This document shows, piece by piece, positions 1 through 9,543 of a stretch of 25,281 nt of DNA (its first letter is position 1; the number at the start of each line of letters is the position of its first letter). Position numbers and translations under genes: made by a program. The stretch spans positions 1 through 25,281 of the forward strand of contig CABPSV020000165.1 in NCBI GenBank assembly GCA_902459845.2, written 5' to 3'. The notes below the pieces were generated by a model. It ran no database searches. It was not told where the DNA came from and was given only the letters and a program-made list of their open reading frames with translations. This DNA is from Hepatocystis sp. ex Piliocolobus tephrosceles (Eukaryota > Apicomplexa > Aconoidasida > Haemosporida > Plasmodiidae).

Positions 1-80
1 AGATATGTTTTTTGTACAATAAGAATAAAATTTGTCTGAAATATCTTGAATTAGTTCTGTTTTTAGAAATTTAAATGATT

Positions 81-84
<4 letters not shown>
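1..84 (-). pseudogene. 84-bp exact copy of an eIF2B-alpha exon fragment
   Basis: Bases 1-84 are identical to 405-488, inside the last exon of the eIF2B-alpha gene. The copy is 28 in-frame codons on the minus strand, equivalent to residues 261-288 of the spliced protein. After base 84 it departs into a long (TA)n tract, while the real gene continues at 489. It may be an assembly artefact at a contig end, or a real partial tandem duplication. It cannot be an independent gene. Confidence 0.9.
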
Positions 85-126
<42 letters not shown>

Positions 127-232
127 TTTTATTTTATTTTATTTTATTTTATTTTTATTTGTGACTTAGTTACAATATCACAAAACCAAACGATTGTATG
201 TGTTTACATGTATTGACGTACATTTTTTTTAT

Positions 233-272
<40 letters not shown>
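85..272. repeat. 3' flank of eIF2B-alpha: (TA)n, (ATTTT)n and poly-A
   Basis: A (TA)n tract at about 85-121 runs into an ATTTT pentamer repeat at about 124-160. A 36-base A run at 237-272 ends directly beside the stop codon of the minus-strand gene at 273-275. Nothing coding is seen. Confidence 0.85.
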
Positions 273-274
<2 letters not shown>

Positions 275-954
275 AGTATACATGTCTCATATACAACTTA
301 TTTAATTCAAATGATATACTTGATGGGGGTAATATACCAATATCAGTGTAAAAAAGTGTAATGTGATTATGTGGTATATATTCATATAAAGTATGATTTT
401 CCATAGATATGTTTTTTGTACAATAAGAATAAAATTTGTCTGAAATATCTTGAATTAGTTCTGTTTTTAGAAATTTAAATGATTCACAAGCTACATAAAA
501 TTCTTTTTTATTTAATAAACATAATTCAGCTAGTAATTTAATTCCTCTTTTACTTACTATTCCCCCATTATCTATTACCAATTCAGTTCCTATTAAAACA
601 AAATCAATTTCATAAAATATATTCTTAGCTTGGTTTATGTTCATTTTTATTATTTCAATATTTTCCTTTTTTAAACAATCTATAAACACATCATCAAATT
701 TTTTTTCTTCTTTTAAATAATTATTATTAATATCTTCTGTAGAGGTAAAATAAACTATTATTTTTTTATTGTCATTTTTCACATTTAATAGTAGCCTTTT
801 TACGCATTCAGAATTACTATGAGTTAAAATAGTTGTTTTATTATTTGTAAACATCATACGACTATTCTTTTCTATTGTGTGTAAACTATCTTCTAACTTC
901 GATGTAAATTCGCTGGCACTGGACAATAAAACATTTTTGAAGTAGCTGAAATTC

Positions 955-990
<36 letters not shown>

Positions 991-1061
991 AGAAGAAGAA
1001 AAAAAACGAATGAATGAATGAATGAGAACAAAATGTGCAATGTGAAAATATGTACATGTGA

Positions 1062-1107
<46 letters not shown>

Positions 1108-1548
1108 TGCTCATATGTGTAGTACATACATATGTAGTATATATGTTTATGCAAGGAGTTTTTTTTTTTTTTTTTTTTTTGTTGGTATATAAAAATTTTA
1201 TTATTACATTTTCATTATGCGTATATTTTTTTACAACAAAATTATGATAAATATCAAATACAGAAATGATTAAATATATTGTCATCCTTTTAGAGTGAGA
1301 CATAGAAATGATTTCTTCTTGAACTTTATCATTTTTTATAAAATTATATAATTTAGATCTTGCTTCATTTAATTTGATAAACAATTCAAAAGTTGTTTTA
1401 TCCAGGTTATTTTTTAAGAAACTGCGAAGTTGGAAAAAGAAAAAAAAAAAAAAAAAAAAAAAAAAGGTAATGACATATTCACGCATATGCGTTAATATTT
1501 AACGACATTAGTCATTTTTGAAATATGTCATTCATTATTTTATTGTCC

Positions 1549-1585
<37 letters not shown>

Positions 1586-1701
1586 CATTCATTTGACTGT
1601 TTTTAGCTATTTATTAGCTATTGTTTAGTTGTATTTTTTGCTATTTATTTAGCTATTTTCTTTTAAACGTCTATTGTAGTGGTTGTTACTATCAAATACG
1701 C

Positions 1702-1745
<44 letters not shown>

Positions 1746-2188
1746 ATATATTTTTGTTTATTATGCATGTTCATTTGTTTTATTTTATTTAATATTTTTT
1801 AATACCCTTCTATAGATTTTAGTGAAGCTATATGCATTTCATATTTATCTTCGAAGTAATATTTTTTGAAATTACGAATGACTATAATAAAAAAAAAAAA
1901 AAATAAAAAAAGCAACACACGCAAAAAAAAAAAAAAAAAAGGCATTTATAAGGTAGTCTTTTATTAAGCAGCAAAAGACGGTAATGTGTACGCACATACA
2001 TAAAAAAATATACTATTTTTAAGTTCTGCCATTTTTATTATAAACATTAAACACATTTGTTAAAAAAATGTAAAAAACAATTATCTGCAATGAAGAATGT
2101 AGTACATACATGTACATGTACGTATGTATGTTATACCTTCATGTTCTTCAGCTACATCACATTTAGTTAAACTGTTATATTTATCCAT
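273..2188 (-). CDS. EIF2B1: Translation initiation factor eIF2B, alpha subunit (four exons)
   Basis: This is the regulatory alpha subunit of eIF2B, the cytosolic exchange factor that reloads eIF2 with GTP and senses phosphorylated eIF2-alpha. My spliced model on the minus strand is 2188-2137, 1881-1806, 1421-1235 and 953-273, giving 331 aa (human about 305). All three introns (255, 384 and 281 bp) are GT..AG, with poly-T or T-rich stretches just before their acceptors, and phases agree at every junction. Exon 1 begins with ATG (MDKYNS). Exons 2 and 3 join to give IASLKSIEGFLKNN, matching the helical N-terminal domain. The Rossmann-like domain shows TTILTHS (about 145-151), IGTELVIDNGG (226-236) and the C-terminal FYTDIGILPPSSISFELNKLY. 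The alpha identity rests on these motifs and the length; the beta and delta paralogues are longer and diverge here. The first three exons are inferred from splice signals and alignment by eye. The gene shares a divergent promoter region with the gene at 5064. Confidence 0.88.
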
Positions 2189-2615
2189 AGTGTACTGTTT
2201 CTTACATTTATTTTATTCTATTTTATTTATTTTTTGTTTATTTACTTATTTTTTTTTATTAATACTTTAGATTAATTTTCTGTTAAACATTTCTCCTAAC
2301 CTCCACAAGTAAAAAAAAAAAAAAAAATAAAAAAAAAAAAAAAAATAATTTTTTAGTATATACGTAAATACTCAGATTTATTTACATCTCTGATATATAT
2401 AAATGATGTTTTTTTTTTTTTTTTAAATATATATTTCTAGCATGCTATATCTATCTTTAAATAAAAAAATAATAATAGCATATTTGTACTGACATAAAAA
2501 AAAAAAAAAAAACTTTTAAAAAAACCTTTTAAAAAACCTTTTAAAAATATATATTCATTTGACAAATAGGAGAAAAAAAACACACTCCCCCTCTCAGGTC
2601 CAAAAAATAAAAAAT

Positions 2616-2675
2616 GGTCGAAAAAGTGGTCGAAAAAGTGGTCAAAAATGTGGTCAAAAATGTGGTCAAAAAAAA
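2616..2675. repeat. 12-bp tandem repeat, five units
   Basis: Five consecutive 12-base units start with GGTC: two GGTCGAAAAAGT, two GGTCAAAAATGT and a last unit decayed into poly-A. The array is free of stops on both strands, which creates spurious ORFs (SGRK-like on plus, FFDH-like on minus). It lies about 430 bp upstream of the eIF2B-alpha start codon. Confidence 0.9.
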
Positions 2676-3118
2676 AAAAAAAATTATTGGAAGAAAATAA
2701 AAACATTAACACTTTTGCCAAACTTCTGGCATTGTAAAAAAGTTAAAATTTTTTTTCTTGCATAACTTAAAATTATGTTTTATTAATATATATACACATA
2801 TAAATATGTATAATTATTTTATTTAGGATTATTATATATTTTTCTTCATATATGTAATATTAATGCATATAGAACAAATAAAAAATAAATTTTTTTTTTA
2901 AAGGGCCTCAAATCATCAGTTTTTTTTTTTTTTTTTCTTGTTTTTAGTAACATTTTAACAATAATTGAAAATAATAATCGTGGGAATGTAAATATATTTG
3001 AAAAAAAGAAAAAAAAATAATAAAATAGAAAATTATGAAAATGAAATGTATAAAATTATACCTTATTACAAAAATCAAAGTGCATAATTCACTGTAACAA
3101 ATAAAATTTTACTAACAG

Positions 3119-3154
<36 letters not shown>

Positions 3155-3300
3155 AAAACACATAAAAAGAAAGGTAATAAATGTAAAAATGGGATAATGT
3201 AAAACACTCCTTTTTTATTTATTATATTTTTATCACATTTTCAGAACATTTAATATGCTACAATTATCATAGTTTTCTTTTTTTTTTTTTTTTTTTTTTT

Positions 3301-3316
3301 GGGGTAGGGGGAAGGA
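3301..3316 (+). other. G-rich patch directly after a T tract
   Basis: GGGGTAGGGGGAAGG follows a 22-base T run (3279-3300) and is rare in this A+T-rich background. It has enough GG runs for a two-tetrad G-quadruplex but not for a canonical three-tetrad one. The function is unknown. Confidence 0.5.
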
Positions 3317-3384
3317 GAACGACTATAAATTATAACTTTTTATTCTCTTTTTTTTCACTTTAACAAGTATATTGAACATGTTCG

Positions 3385-3431
<47 letters not shown>

Positions 3432-4236
3432 AAAATAAAATGAAAATAAAATGAATAAATAAAGGAATAAATGGATAAGCAATTTAAAATATGTACGTGT
3501 TGTTGTTTAAGGCCAAACAGGTAATTTTTTTGATACTTGTAGGTTATATTTTAATGTAAAATAATAAATAGTAGATATAATTTTTGCTATTTTTTACTAT
3601 TAAGACAAAATGGTTTAAATATAATAAACAAATAAATTAAAAAGTCGAATAAAATTGGAGTTAAATATATGTGAAATAAAATGTATGGGTGTTAAACAAA
3701 GGCATTACGTACAAAAATAAAAGTGTTAAATTTATTAAAGTATATAGAAAAATACTTAAATGAATGAATAACTAAATCAATAAGTGAGCAATGAAGTAAA
3801 CCAACAATTGAACAAATAAATATAAATGCAAAAAGTATTTAATAATGTAACAAAAAAAAAAAAAAAAAAATATAATAACATTTGTTCTAAAATTACACTT
3901 CTTAAATTATAGAAAGATGTTTTTATTTTTTTAACTCATTATAAGTATCCTTATTATATGCTTATTCGCATGTGAGTAATAACAAAAGTTAAAAATATAT
4001 ATATGTATTACACACACAAGAAAAAAAAAAAAAAAAAAAATAATTCTTTTTCGCTAATATTTTAAGATATTCTACTAAATATTTAAAAAAATTATTCTAA
4101 TTAAACAAAGTTATGCGCTAATTAACGCTTTTTATTGTTAATTTTATTTTTTCATCCTAGCACATTTTAATTATATAGCAAGTGCATCACTAATAAAAAA
4201 AAAAGGAAAAAAGGTATATAAGCCATGTTTATATAA

Positions 4237-4279
<43 letters not shown>

Positions 4280-4281
4280 AT

Positions 4282-4325
<44 letters not shown>

Positions 4326-4458
4326 ACCTTGCGACAATACACGTAATGAACATTCTTTTGGGGTTTAATTTAAATAGTAATAGGTAAAAACAAAATAATA
4401 AAAAAATATGTTTCCTGCATTTTTTTTTTTTTTCTTTTGTTTTATTAAATAAGATAGT

Positions 4459-4554
4459 TTATAAGTTCACTTATAAGTTCGCTTGTAAGTCTACATAAAA
4501 TTCCGCTCATAATTTTACATAGAACTCTGCTCATAAGTACGCATACAAATTTCT
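4459..4554. repeat. Degenerate 12-bp tandem array, eight units
   Basis: Eight units of about 12 bases can be phased, for example TTATAAGTTCAC, TTATAAGTTCGC, TTGTAAGTCTAC, TCATAATTTTAC and TCATAAGTACGC. The array is more GC-rich than its surroundings and lies about 0.5-0.6 kb before the CCDC39-like start codon. It reads open for short stretches on both strands as a tetrapeptide-like repeat, but no gene is supported. Confidence 0.75.
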
Positions 4555-4720
4555 CACAAGTTAGATAGTAATTTGATTAAGTATTTTTTTTTTATTTATT
4601 TTTATGGAGTGGAAATATGTTTAGAACAGTGTTAAACATTAAAAATTTTTAAATTATGTAAAAAAATTGAAATAAATACAAATTTAAACACAAATAAGTA
4701 AAACTTAAAATATGTGTATA

Positions 4721-4778
4721 ATAGTCATATTATTGTTATAATAGTCATATTATTGTTATAAGTCACATTATTGTTATA
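4721..4778. repeat. 20-bp direct repeat, nearly three copies
   Basis: ATAGTCATATTATTGTTATA occurs exactly at 4721-4740 and 4741-4760. A shortened, slightly changed copy (AGTCACATTATTGTTATA) follows at 4761-4778. It lies about 285 bp before the start codon at 5064, so it could be a multiplied promoter element or simple slippage. Confidence 0.85.
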
Positions 4779-5063
4779 TTTTTAAAAGACAAAAAATATA
4801 AAAAGTATTTGATAAAAAAACAAAAAAAAAATTGGAAATTAATAGTTTTTATTTTTATTTTATTTTATTTTTTTTTTTTTTTTTGTTACATTGAGTTAAA
4901 AAACAGATTTGGTTATAACAAAAATTGTTTTATTTTATTTTATTTTAATTATTTATGTATTCATTTATTTTATTACAATATGTGCAAAATTTTACAAATG
5001 AACAGGCAAATTACAAAAACATTTAAACTTTTTATACCATAACTATTACTTTTATTAAACACA

Positions 5064-8000
5064 ATGAAAAAAAATAACCTCAAAAAAAAGAGTACTGAAA
5101 AAAAGGAAATCGAAAAAGATAATAAAAACAACAGAGAAACAAATAGTAATATAAATAAAAAAACAAATAAAGATAAGAGCGAAACAATAGAATATAACTT
5201 ACATGATAATAGCTCAGAAACCGAATCTTATTCTTATAATAACGAAAGTAGTAACGAGTATAATAACACTGGTATGAATAATTATATGGAAGAAAATAAA
5301 ATGAAAAACAATAAGAATACAAGTAGTGCCACTATTAACGGTATATATAATAATGATAATAAAATGGGTAAAAAAAAAATAACAAATGATTCAAACGAAT
5401 GTAACAAAAGAGAATATGACCAGGATAAGTATTTAACAAGTAGTTACACTTCGGAAACAAATATAGAATCTGTGTATATAAATAATAATGTAGAGGATAT
5501 GGGTGTTACTACATATTATAATCGTAAAAATATTGACACTAACAATAACAGTGGCCTTGATGATAATACTTCTTACTATAACGAAACAGTACAAGATGAA
5601 ACATTACCGGATGAAACGTTACAAGATGAAATGTTACGTGACGAAACGTTACGTGATGAAAACGAAGTGAGTGATATATCAACGGATGATATTTTAAGTA
5701 ACATGAGTAGTGATAGTTCTTTTATGGAAGGTGATGAATATGTTGATAATAACAATGATGAAAAAAGGAAAGAAGAAACACATGAATATATTCCCAATAA
5801 TGAAATTTATTTACTATCTGTTGATATAAAAAATAAAGAAAAACAATTAGAAGAAGAAAATAAGAATATATGGAAATTAAAAAATAGATTTAACAAACTT
5901 GAAAAAAGTATAATTATAAAAAAAAAAAATATTGAAAATCTTAAAAAGAATTTAGATGAAAAAAAAAAAATAGAAGAAACTGAATCTATTATATGTAAAA
6001 ATATTAAAATTCAAAATAACTTTTTAGTTAATGAATGTAAAAAATTGAAAGAAAAAAAAAAAAAAAATCAAAAGAATATTATAAAAGTTGAAAATGATTT
6101 AAATACTTACGATAATGATATAATTGATATAAAAAACAAATTAATGAATAAAGAATCGGAGTTAAAAGAATGGGCATTTATAATTAATAAAACTCAAAAA
6201 GAAGAATATGAAATTGAAAAATGTAAATTATCAAAAGATAAAGAAATAAAAAATTTGTCGTATAAACTTGAAAAATTAAATTTAGAAAAAGTAGAAGAAG
6301 AAAAAAATTTAAATATAATAAAAACTAAAAATTTAAAATTAAGTATAGAATTAGATTCACTTATAAAATTAAATAATGACAAAAAAGAAGAAAAAAAAAA
6401 ATTAAAAGAAAATTGGCAATGTGTAGTTGATACAATTCGTAGTAGAGATAGTACTATTTTTAAATTTGAAGGAGATTTTCGAAAATATATAAATAAAAAA
6501 AATAATTTGAAAAAAAAATGTGAGTATATGGATACTATTGTACTTGTGGAAAAAAAAAAAAAAAATGAAGATTTAAATAATAAAATAAAAAAATTTAATG
6601 TAAATTTAGCAAAGTTAAGAAAAGAAGAAATTAGTTTAGAAGAAAGCTATAATCAATTAGTTGTTGAAAAAGATATTTTAATTAAAAGTTATGATTCGGA
6701 ATATTTGTTTTGGAAAGAAAAAGTAGAAGAAACAAAAAATTTAAAAAAATTATTAAACGAATTAAACAAAACATATGACAAACTAATGGAACGTTCGAAT
6801 GAATCTAAAAATGAATTAAAATTAGAAGCATTAAAAAAAGTTACGAAAAATGAATATATAAAATCTGTTGAAAAAATTATAAATACTGAAAAAGATAAAT
6901 TAAATGGATTATTTAATGATATAAAAATGTTAGATGAAGAGAAATTTGTTTTAGCTCAAAACTTACAAAAAAGCAAAAACGAATATAACATTTTAGAATC
7001 TAATATATTAGGAACAGAAATTAAAATTAAACAAATGATAACTAAAATTAAAAAATTAGAAAAAGAAATTGAAAAACAAAAAGAAATAATGTATAAATTT
7101 GAGTTTCTTACTCAAGTTTTAACAAAAAAATTAAATGTTATAACAGGGACAGGTATTTTTAAAAAAAAAAAAGAAAATCAAAAAAAAATCATGTCTTTAA
7201 AAAAAGAACTTTCTCAAAATGAAGAAATTTTTAATACATTAATCAATGATATAAAAAGAATAAATGTTGAATTAAAAAATATAAAAATATATCAAAATAA
7301 TTTGAAAGAACAAAATACAAATTCTACTCAAAAATGTAATGAAATACAATTGGATATTAAAGCGTTAGAACATAATTTAACTGTGGAAAATAAAGAAAAA
7401 GAAAATATTATGTTAATTGAATTAAATCTTAAATTAGAATTTGATAAAATTAAAACAACTTTTGAAAAACATTTAACTAATCTGAATATGTTAAAAGATG
7501 AAAACAAAACAAATATAAAAAATGCAAAATTAAATGAACAAGATATGAAAGCACAATTAGAGTCATATAAAATAATTATAAAAAATATAAATGAAGAAAT
7601 ACATAAATTAAATATGTTATCTGTTGATAAAAAAACGAAATGTACTAATTTGGAAACGAAATTATATAATATGAATGCATTACAGATAGACAAAGATGAA
7701 ATAGGGAAAGACGAAAATAAAACAATTTATTATAAAATGAAAATAGAAGAAGATATTATTAAATTAAAAACAGAAATACTTCAGTTAGATAATAAAATTA
7801 AAAAAGAAGAAAGTGAAAAAGAAAATTATGAAAAAACATTAAATGATATTATACAAACAAATAAAATGTTTAGTGATAATGTGATGCAATCTATAGATCC
7901 TAATTATAAAATACTTTTAAAAAAAAAAAATAAATTAGAAAAAAAATTAAATAGCATTAATGAACAAATAACAATACTAGAAAAGGATATTAATAATTAT

Positions 8001-8420
8001 AACGAAAAAATGGAACATTCAGAAATACAAATAAACCAAATACTACTTGATAGTAAAAACATGGAAGACAAAATAGTAAATATAAAAGAAAATTGTAATA
8101 AAATGCACAATACATTAAATGATATTTTTATTAAAATTGAAAGAAGTTCTAATCAATTAAAAAATCTTATTTCTAACAAAAAAGGAAAAACGTCAAAAGT
8201 TCAAAAAAAAAATAATATTGATGCAAGTGAAAATGAAGACGATGATACCGCAACGGCTAGTAATAGCAATAATGAACAAGTATCTTTAGAAAAAAAAATT
8301 TTTAAACAAATACAAACGGAGTCATTAAAAGATAAATTATCGCTTCTTTTGGAGTGTTTTAAAGATTATGGTGATAATACTATTATAAAAGAAACCCTTC
8401 ACATTATAGAAACTGCTTAA
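5064..8420 (+). CDS. CCDC39: CCDC39/FAP59-like axonemal coiled-coil protein
   Basis: 1118 aa, one exon. Residues 1-246 are an Asn/Lys/Glu-rich variable extension; residues 247 to about 1060 are almost continuous coiled coil; no signal peptide or membrane segment is seen. The coiled coil aligns by eye, in order, with CCDC39, which with CCDC40 forms the 96-nm ruler on axonemal doublet microtubules. Matching places are LKEW (367-370), IKNLSYKLEKLNLE, a K-rich stretch ending NWQ (450-452) then RSRDSTI (about 458-464), and KQKEIMY (671-677). SIDPNYKILLKKKNKLEKKL (from 943) also matches the family's late region. CCDC39 is usually about 940 aa; the excess is the N-terminal extension. In Plasmodium only the male gamete has an axoneme, so expression in male gametocytes is inferred. 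The ATG follows an in-frame TAA at 5040-5042. A generic coiled-coil protein is the main alternative. Confidence 0.72.
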   Translation: MKKNNLKKKSTEKKEIEKDNKNNRETNSNINKKTNKDKSETIEYNLHDNSSETESYSYNNESSNEYNNTGMNNYMEENKMKNNKNTSSATINGIYNNDNKMGKKKITNDSNECNKREYDQDKYLTSSYTSETNIESVYINNNVEDMGVTTYYNRKNIDTNNNSGLDDNTSYYNETVQDETLPDETLQDEMLRDETLRDENEVSDISTDDILSNMSSDSSFMEGDEYVDNNNDEKRKEETHEYIPNNEIYLLSVDIKNKEKQLEEENKNIWKLKNRFNKLEKSIIIKKKNIENLKKNLDEKKKIEETESIICKNIKIQNNFLVNECKKLKEKKKKNQKNIIKVENDLNTYDNDIIDIKNKLMNKESELKEWAFIINKTQKEEYEIEKCKLSKDKEIKNLSYKLEKLNLEKVEEEKNLNIIKTKNLKLSIELDSLIKLNNDKKEEKKKLKENWQCVVDTIRSRDSTIFKFEGDFRKYINKKNNLKKKCEYMDTIVLVEKKKKNEDLNNKIKKFNVNLAKLRKEEISLEESYNQLVVEKDILIKSYDSEYLFWKEKVEETKNLKKLLNELNKTYDKLMERSNESKNELKLEALKKVTKNEYIKSVEKIINTEKDKLNGLFNDIKMLDEEKFVLAQNLQKSKNEYNILESNILGTEIKIKQMITKIKKLEKEIEKQKEIMYKFEFLTQVLTKKLNVITGTGIFKKKKENQKKIMSLKKELSQNEEIFNTLINDIKRINVELKNIKIYQNNLKEQNTNSTQKCNEIQLDIKALEHNLTVENKEKENIMLIELNLKLEFDKIKTTFEKHLTNLNMLKDENKTNIKNAKLNEQDMKAQLESYKIIIKNINEEIHKLNMLSVDKKTKCTNLETKLYNMNALQIDKDEIGKDENKTIYYKMKIEEDIIKLKTEILQLDNKIKKEESEKENYEKTLNDIIQTNKMFSDNVMQSIDPNYKILLKKKNKLEKKLNSINEQITILEKDINNYNEKMEHSEIQINQILLDSKNMEDKIVNIKENCNKMHNTLNDIFIKIERSSNQLKNLISNKKGKTSKVQKKNNIDASENEDDDTATASNSNNEQVSLEKKIFKQIQTESLKDKLSLLLECFKDYGDNTIIKETLHIIETA
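5595..5663 (+). repeat. 15-bp repeat encoding DE(T/M)Lx pentapeptides
   Basis: Four tandem 15-base units encode DETLP, DETLQ, DEMLR and DETLR (residues 178-197), followed by DEN. The repeat sits in the disordered acidic N-terminal extension of the CCDC39-like protein, outside the coiled coil. Confidence 0.85.
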
Positions 8421-8958
8421 AAAAAGATGTTTATCTTATATGTGCATACATACGTACGTACGAGATACATGTTTATTTATGTTTACACAGACTAATCTGT
8501 TGTTACTTTTTTACTTCAATATGATTAATATTTATATATATATATATATATATTTCGTGCTTTTTTCGCTTTTTTTATGTAACCCGACGATGTAATTATG
8601 CAGCAGTTTTATATACATACACGCGTACATACATATGAATATTCGTCTATTATTCTTTCTTTTTAATCATATATTTTTTTTAAATCTCCAGGTTGGTGTT
8701 AGTATGTATAAAAATAAAAAAGACCAACCAACGAACCAACCAACCATACTATTAAACGCCTTACCTTATACAAAACTTAGCATGTAGAAAAATAAAAAAA
8801 AATGTCAATAATTTAACTTTACGAGCTGTAGCTCATACAATTACAAAACAATGCGACAACTTTATTTGATTTTTTTTTTTTGAATTTTTATTTTATTATA
8901 TAAAAGGATAAGTTAATAATATTTTGCACATTTTATGGAAAAAGCAAAAAGCGGAAAG

Positions 8959-8996
<38 letters not shown>

Positions 8997-9030
8997 TTTA
9001 AATTGCCAAAATAACAGCGGCAAAATACAA

Positions 9031-9105
<75 letters not shown>

Positions 9106-9386
9106 ACAAAAACAATATTGCAGATATAAGTACTTTACAAGTTTCCTTTGAGTACATAAAAACCACAACTTATATGAATTTGAAACAAAAACAAAATACG
9201 TATAAAAAAAAAAAAAAAAAAAAAATTATGCACATGATCAAACGTAAAAAAAAACTTATGTAAAACAAAAAAGATAAAATAAATAAATAAAACAAAGCAA
9301 AATGAGATATGCAATAAATTCAAATAATTATATATCGGACGTGTCGTATATGATAGGTTAACATATAACATAACATACGTAAATAC

Positions 9387-9438
<52 letters not shown>

Positions 9439-9543
9439 ATATATAATTACATTAATTTATTATATTTTTTTTTTTCTTTTTTTTTTCATGATCGATAATT
9501 AATAAAAAAAAACAAAAAAAAAATGCCAGCTAATTTAATAGAA
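8421..9543. other. Convergent 3' region between the CCDC39-like and GAMA-like genes
   Basis: About 1.1 kb with no gene. It holds (TA)n tracts (about 8535-8552, 8961-8992 and 9400-9428), a 72-base A run at 9032-9103, a CATA repeat around 9381-9400 and an ACCA-rich patch with complementary partners at 8691-8751. Both flanking transcripts should end here. No terminator can be recognised. Confidence 0.6.
9032..9103 (+). repeat. 72-base uninterrupted poly-A tract
   Basis: A single A run, the longest outside the assembly gap, between two convergent genes. Its true length is uncertain because homopolymers of this size sequence and assemble poorly. Confidence 0.9.

Larger units (their letters stand above)
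2189..5063. promoter_or_regulatory. Divergent intergenic region between eIF2B-alpha and the CCDC39-like gene
   Basis: About 2.9 kb with no supported gene. Short open frames here are low complexity, as expected when stop codons are missing by chance in poly-A/T. It must hold both promoters. Long A or T tracts occur at 3120-3151, 3279-3300 and 3385-3429, and (TA)n tracts at about 4235-4321. Ordered structure consists of a 12-bp array (2616-2675), a G-rich patch (3301-3316), a degenerate 12-bp array (4459-4554) and a 20-bp triplication (4721-4778). No core promoter can be named from sequence. Confidence 0.6.

Noticed and set aside
893..1486. 197-aa minus ORF taken as one gene
   Set aside because: Its middle part is exon 3 of eIF2B-alpha; the ends are intron sequence with poly-Phe and Tyr/Ile (TA)n translation.
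1621..1815. 64-aa plus-strand ORF
   Set aside because: It overlaps intron 2 and the end of exon 2 of the minus-strand gene and consists mainly of (TA)n translation.
2100..2132. Near-palindrome of ACATGTAC/GTATGT in intron 1 of eIF2B-alpha
   Set aside because: TACATA/TGTA motifs are very common in this composition and the palindrome is imperfect. A similar patch near 8445-8470 is equally unremarkable.
2437..2765. Two short ORFs on opposite strands
   Set aside because: Both are produced by the stop-free 12-bp GGTC array.
4809..5042. 77-aa ORF just upstream of, and in frame with, the CCDC39-like gene
   Set aside because: It ends in TAA before the ATG at 5064, is dominated by T-tract Phe runs and has no family resemblance. 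I treat it as 5' UTR.
7328..7693. 121-aa minus-strand ORF
   Set aside because: Antisense of the CCDC39-like coiled coil, made hydrophobic by the complement of Lys/Asn codons.
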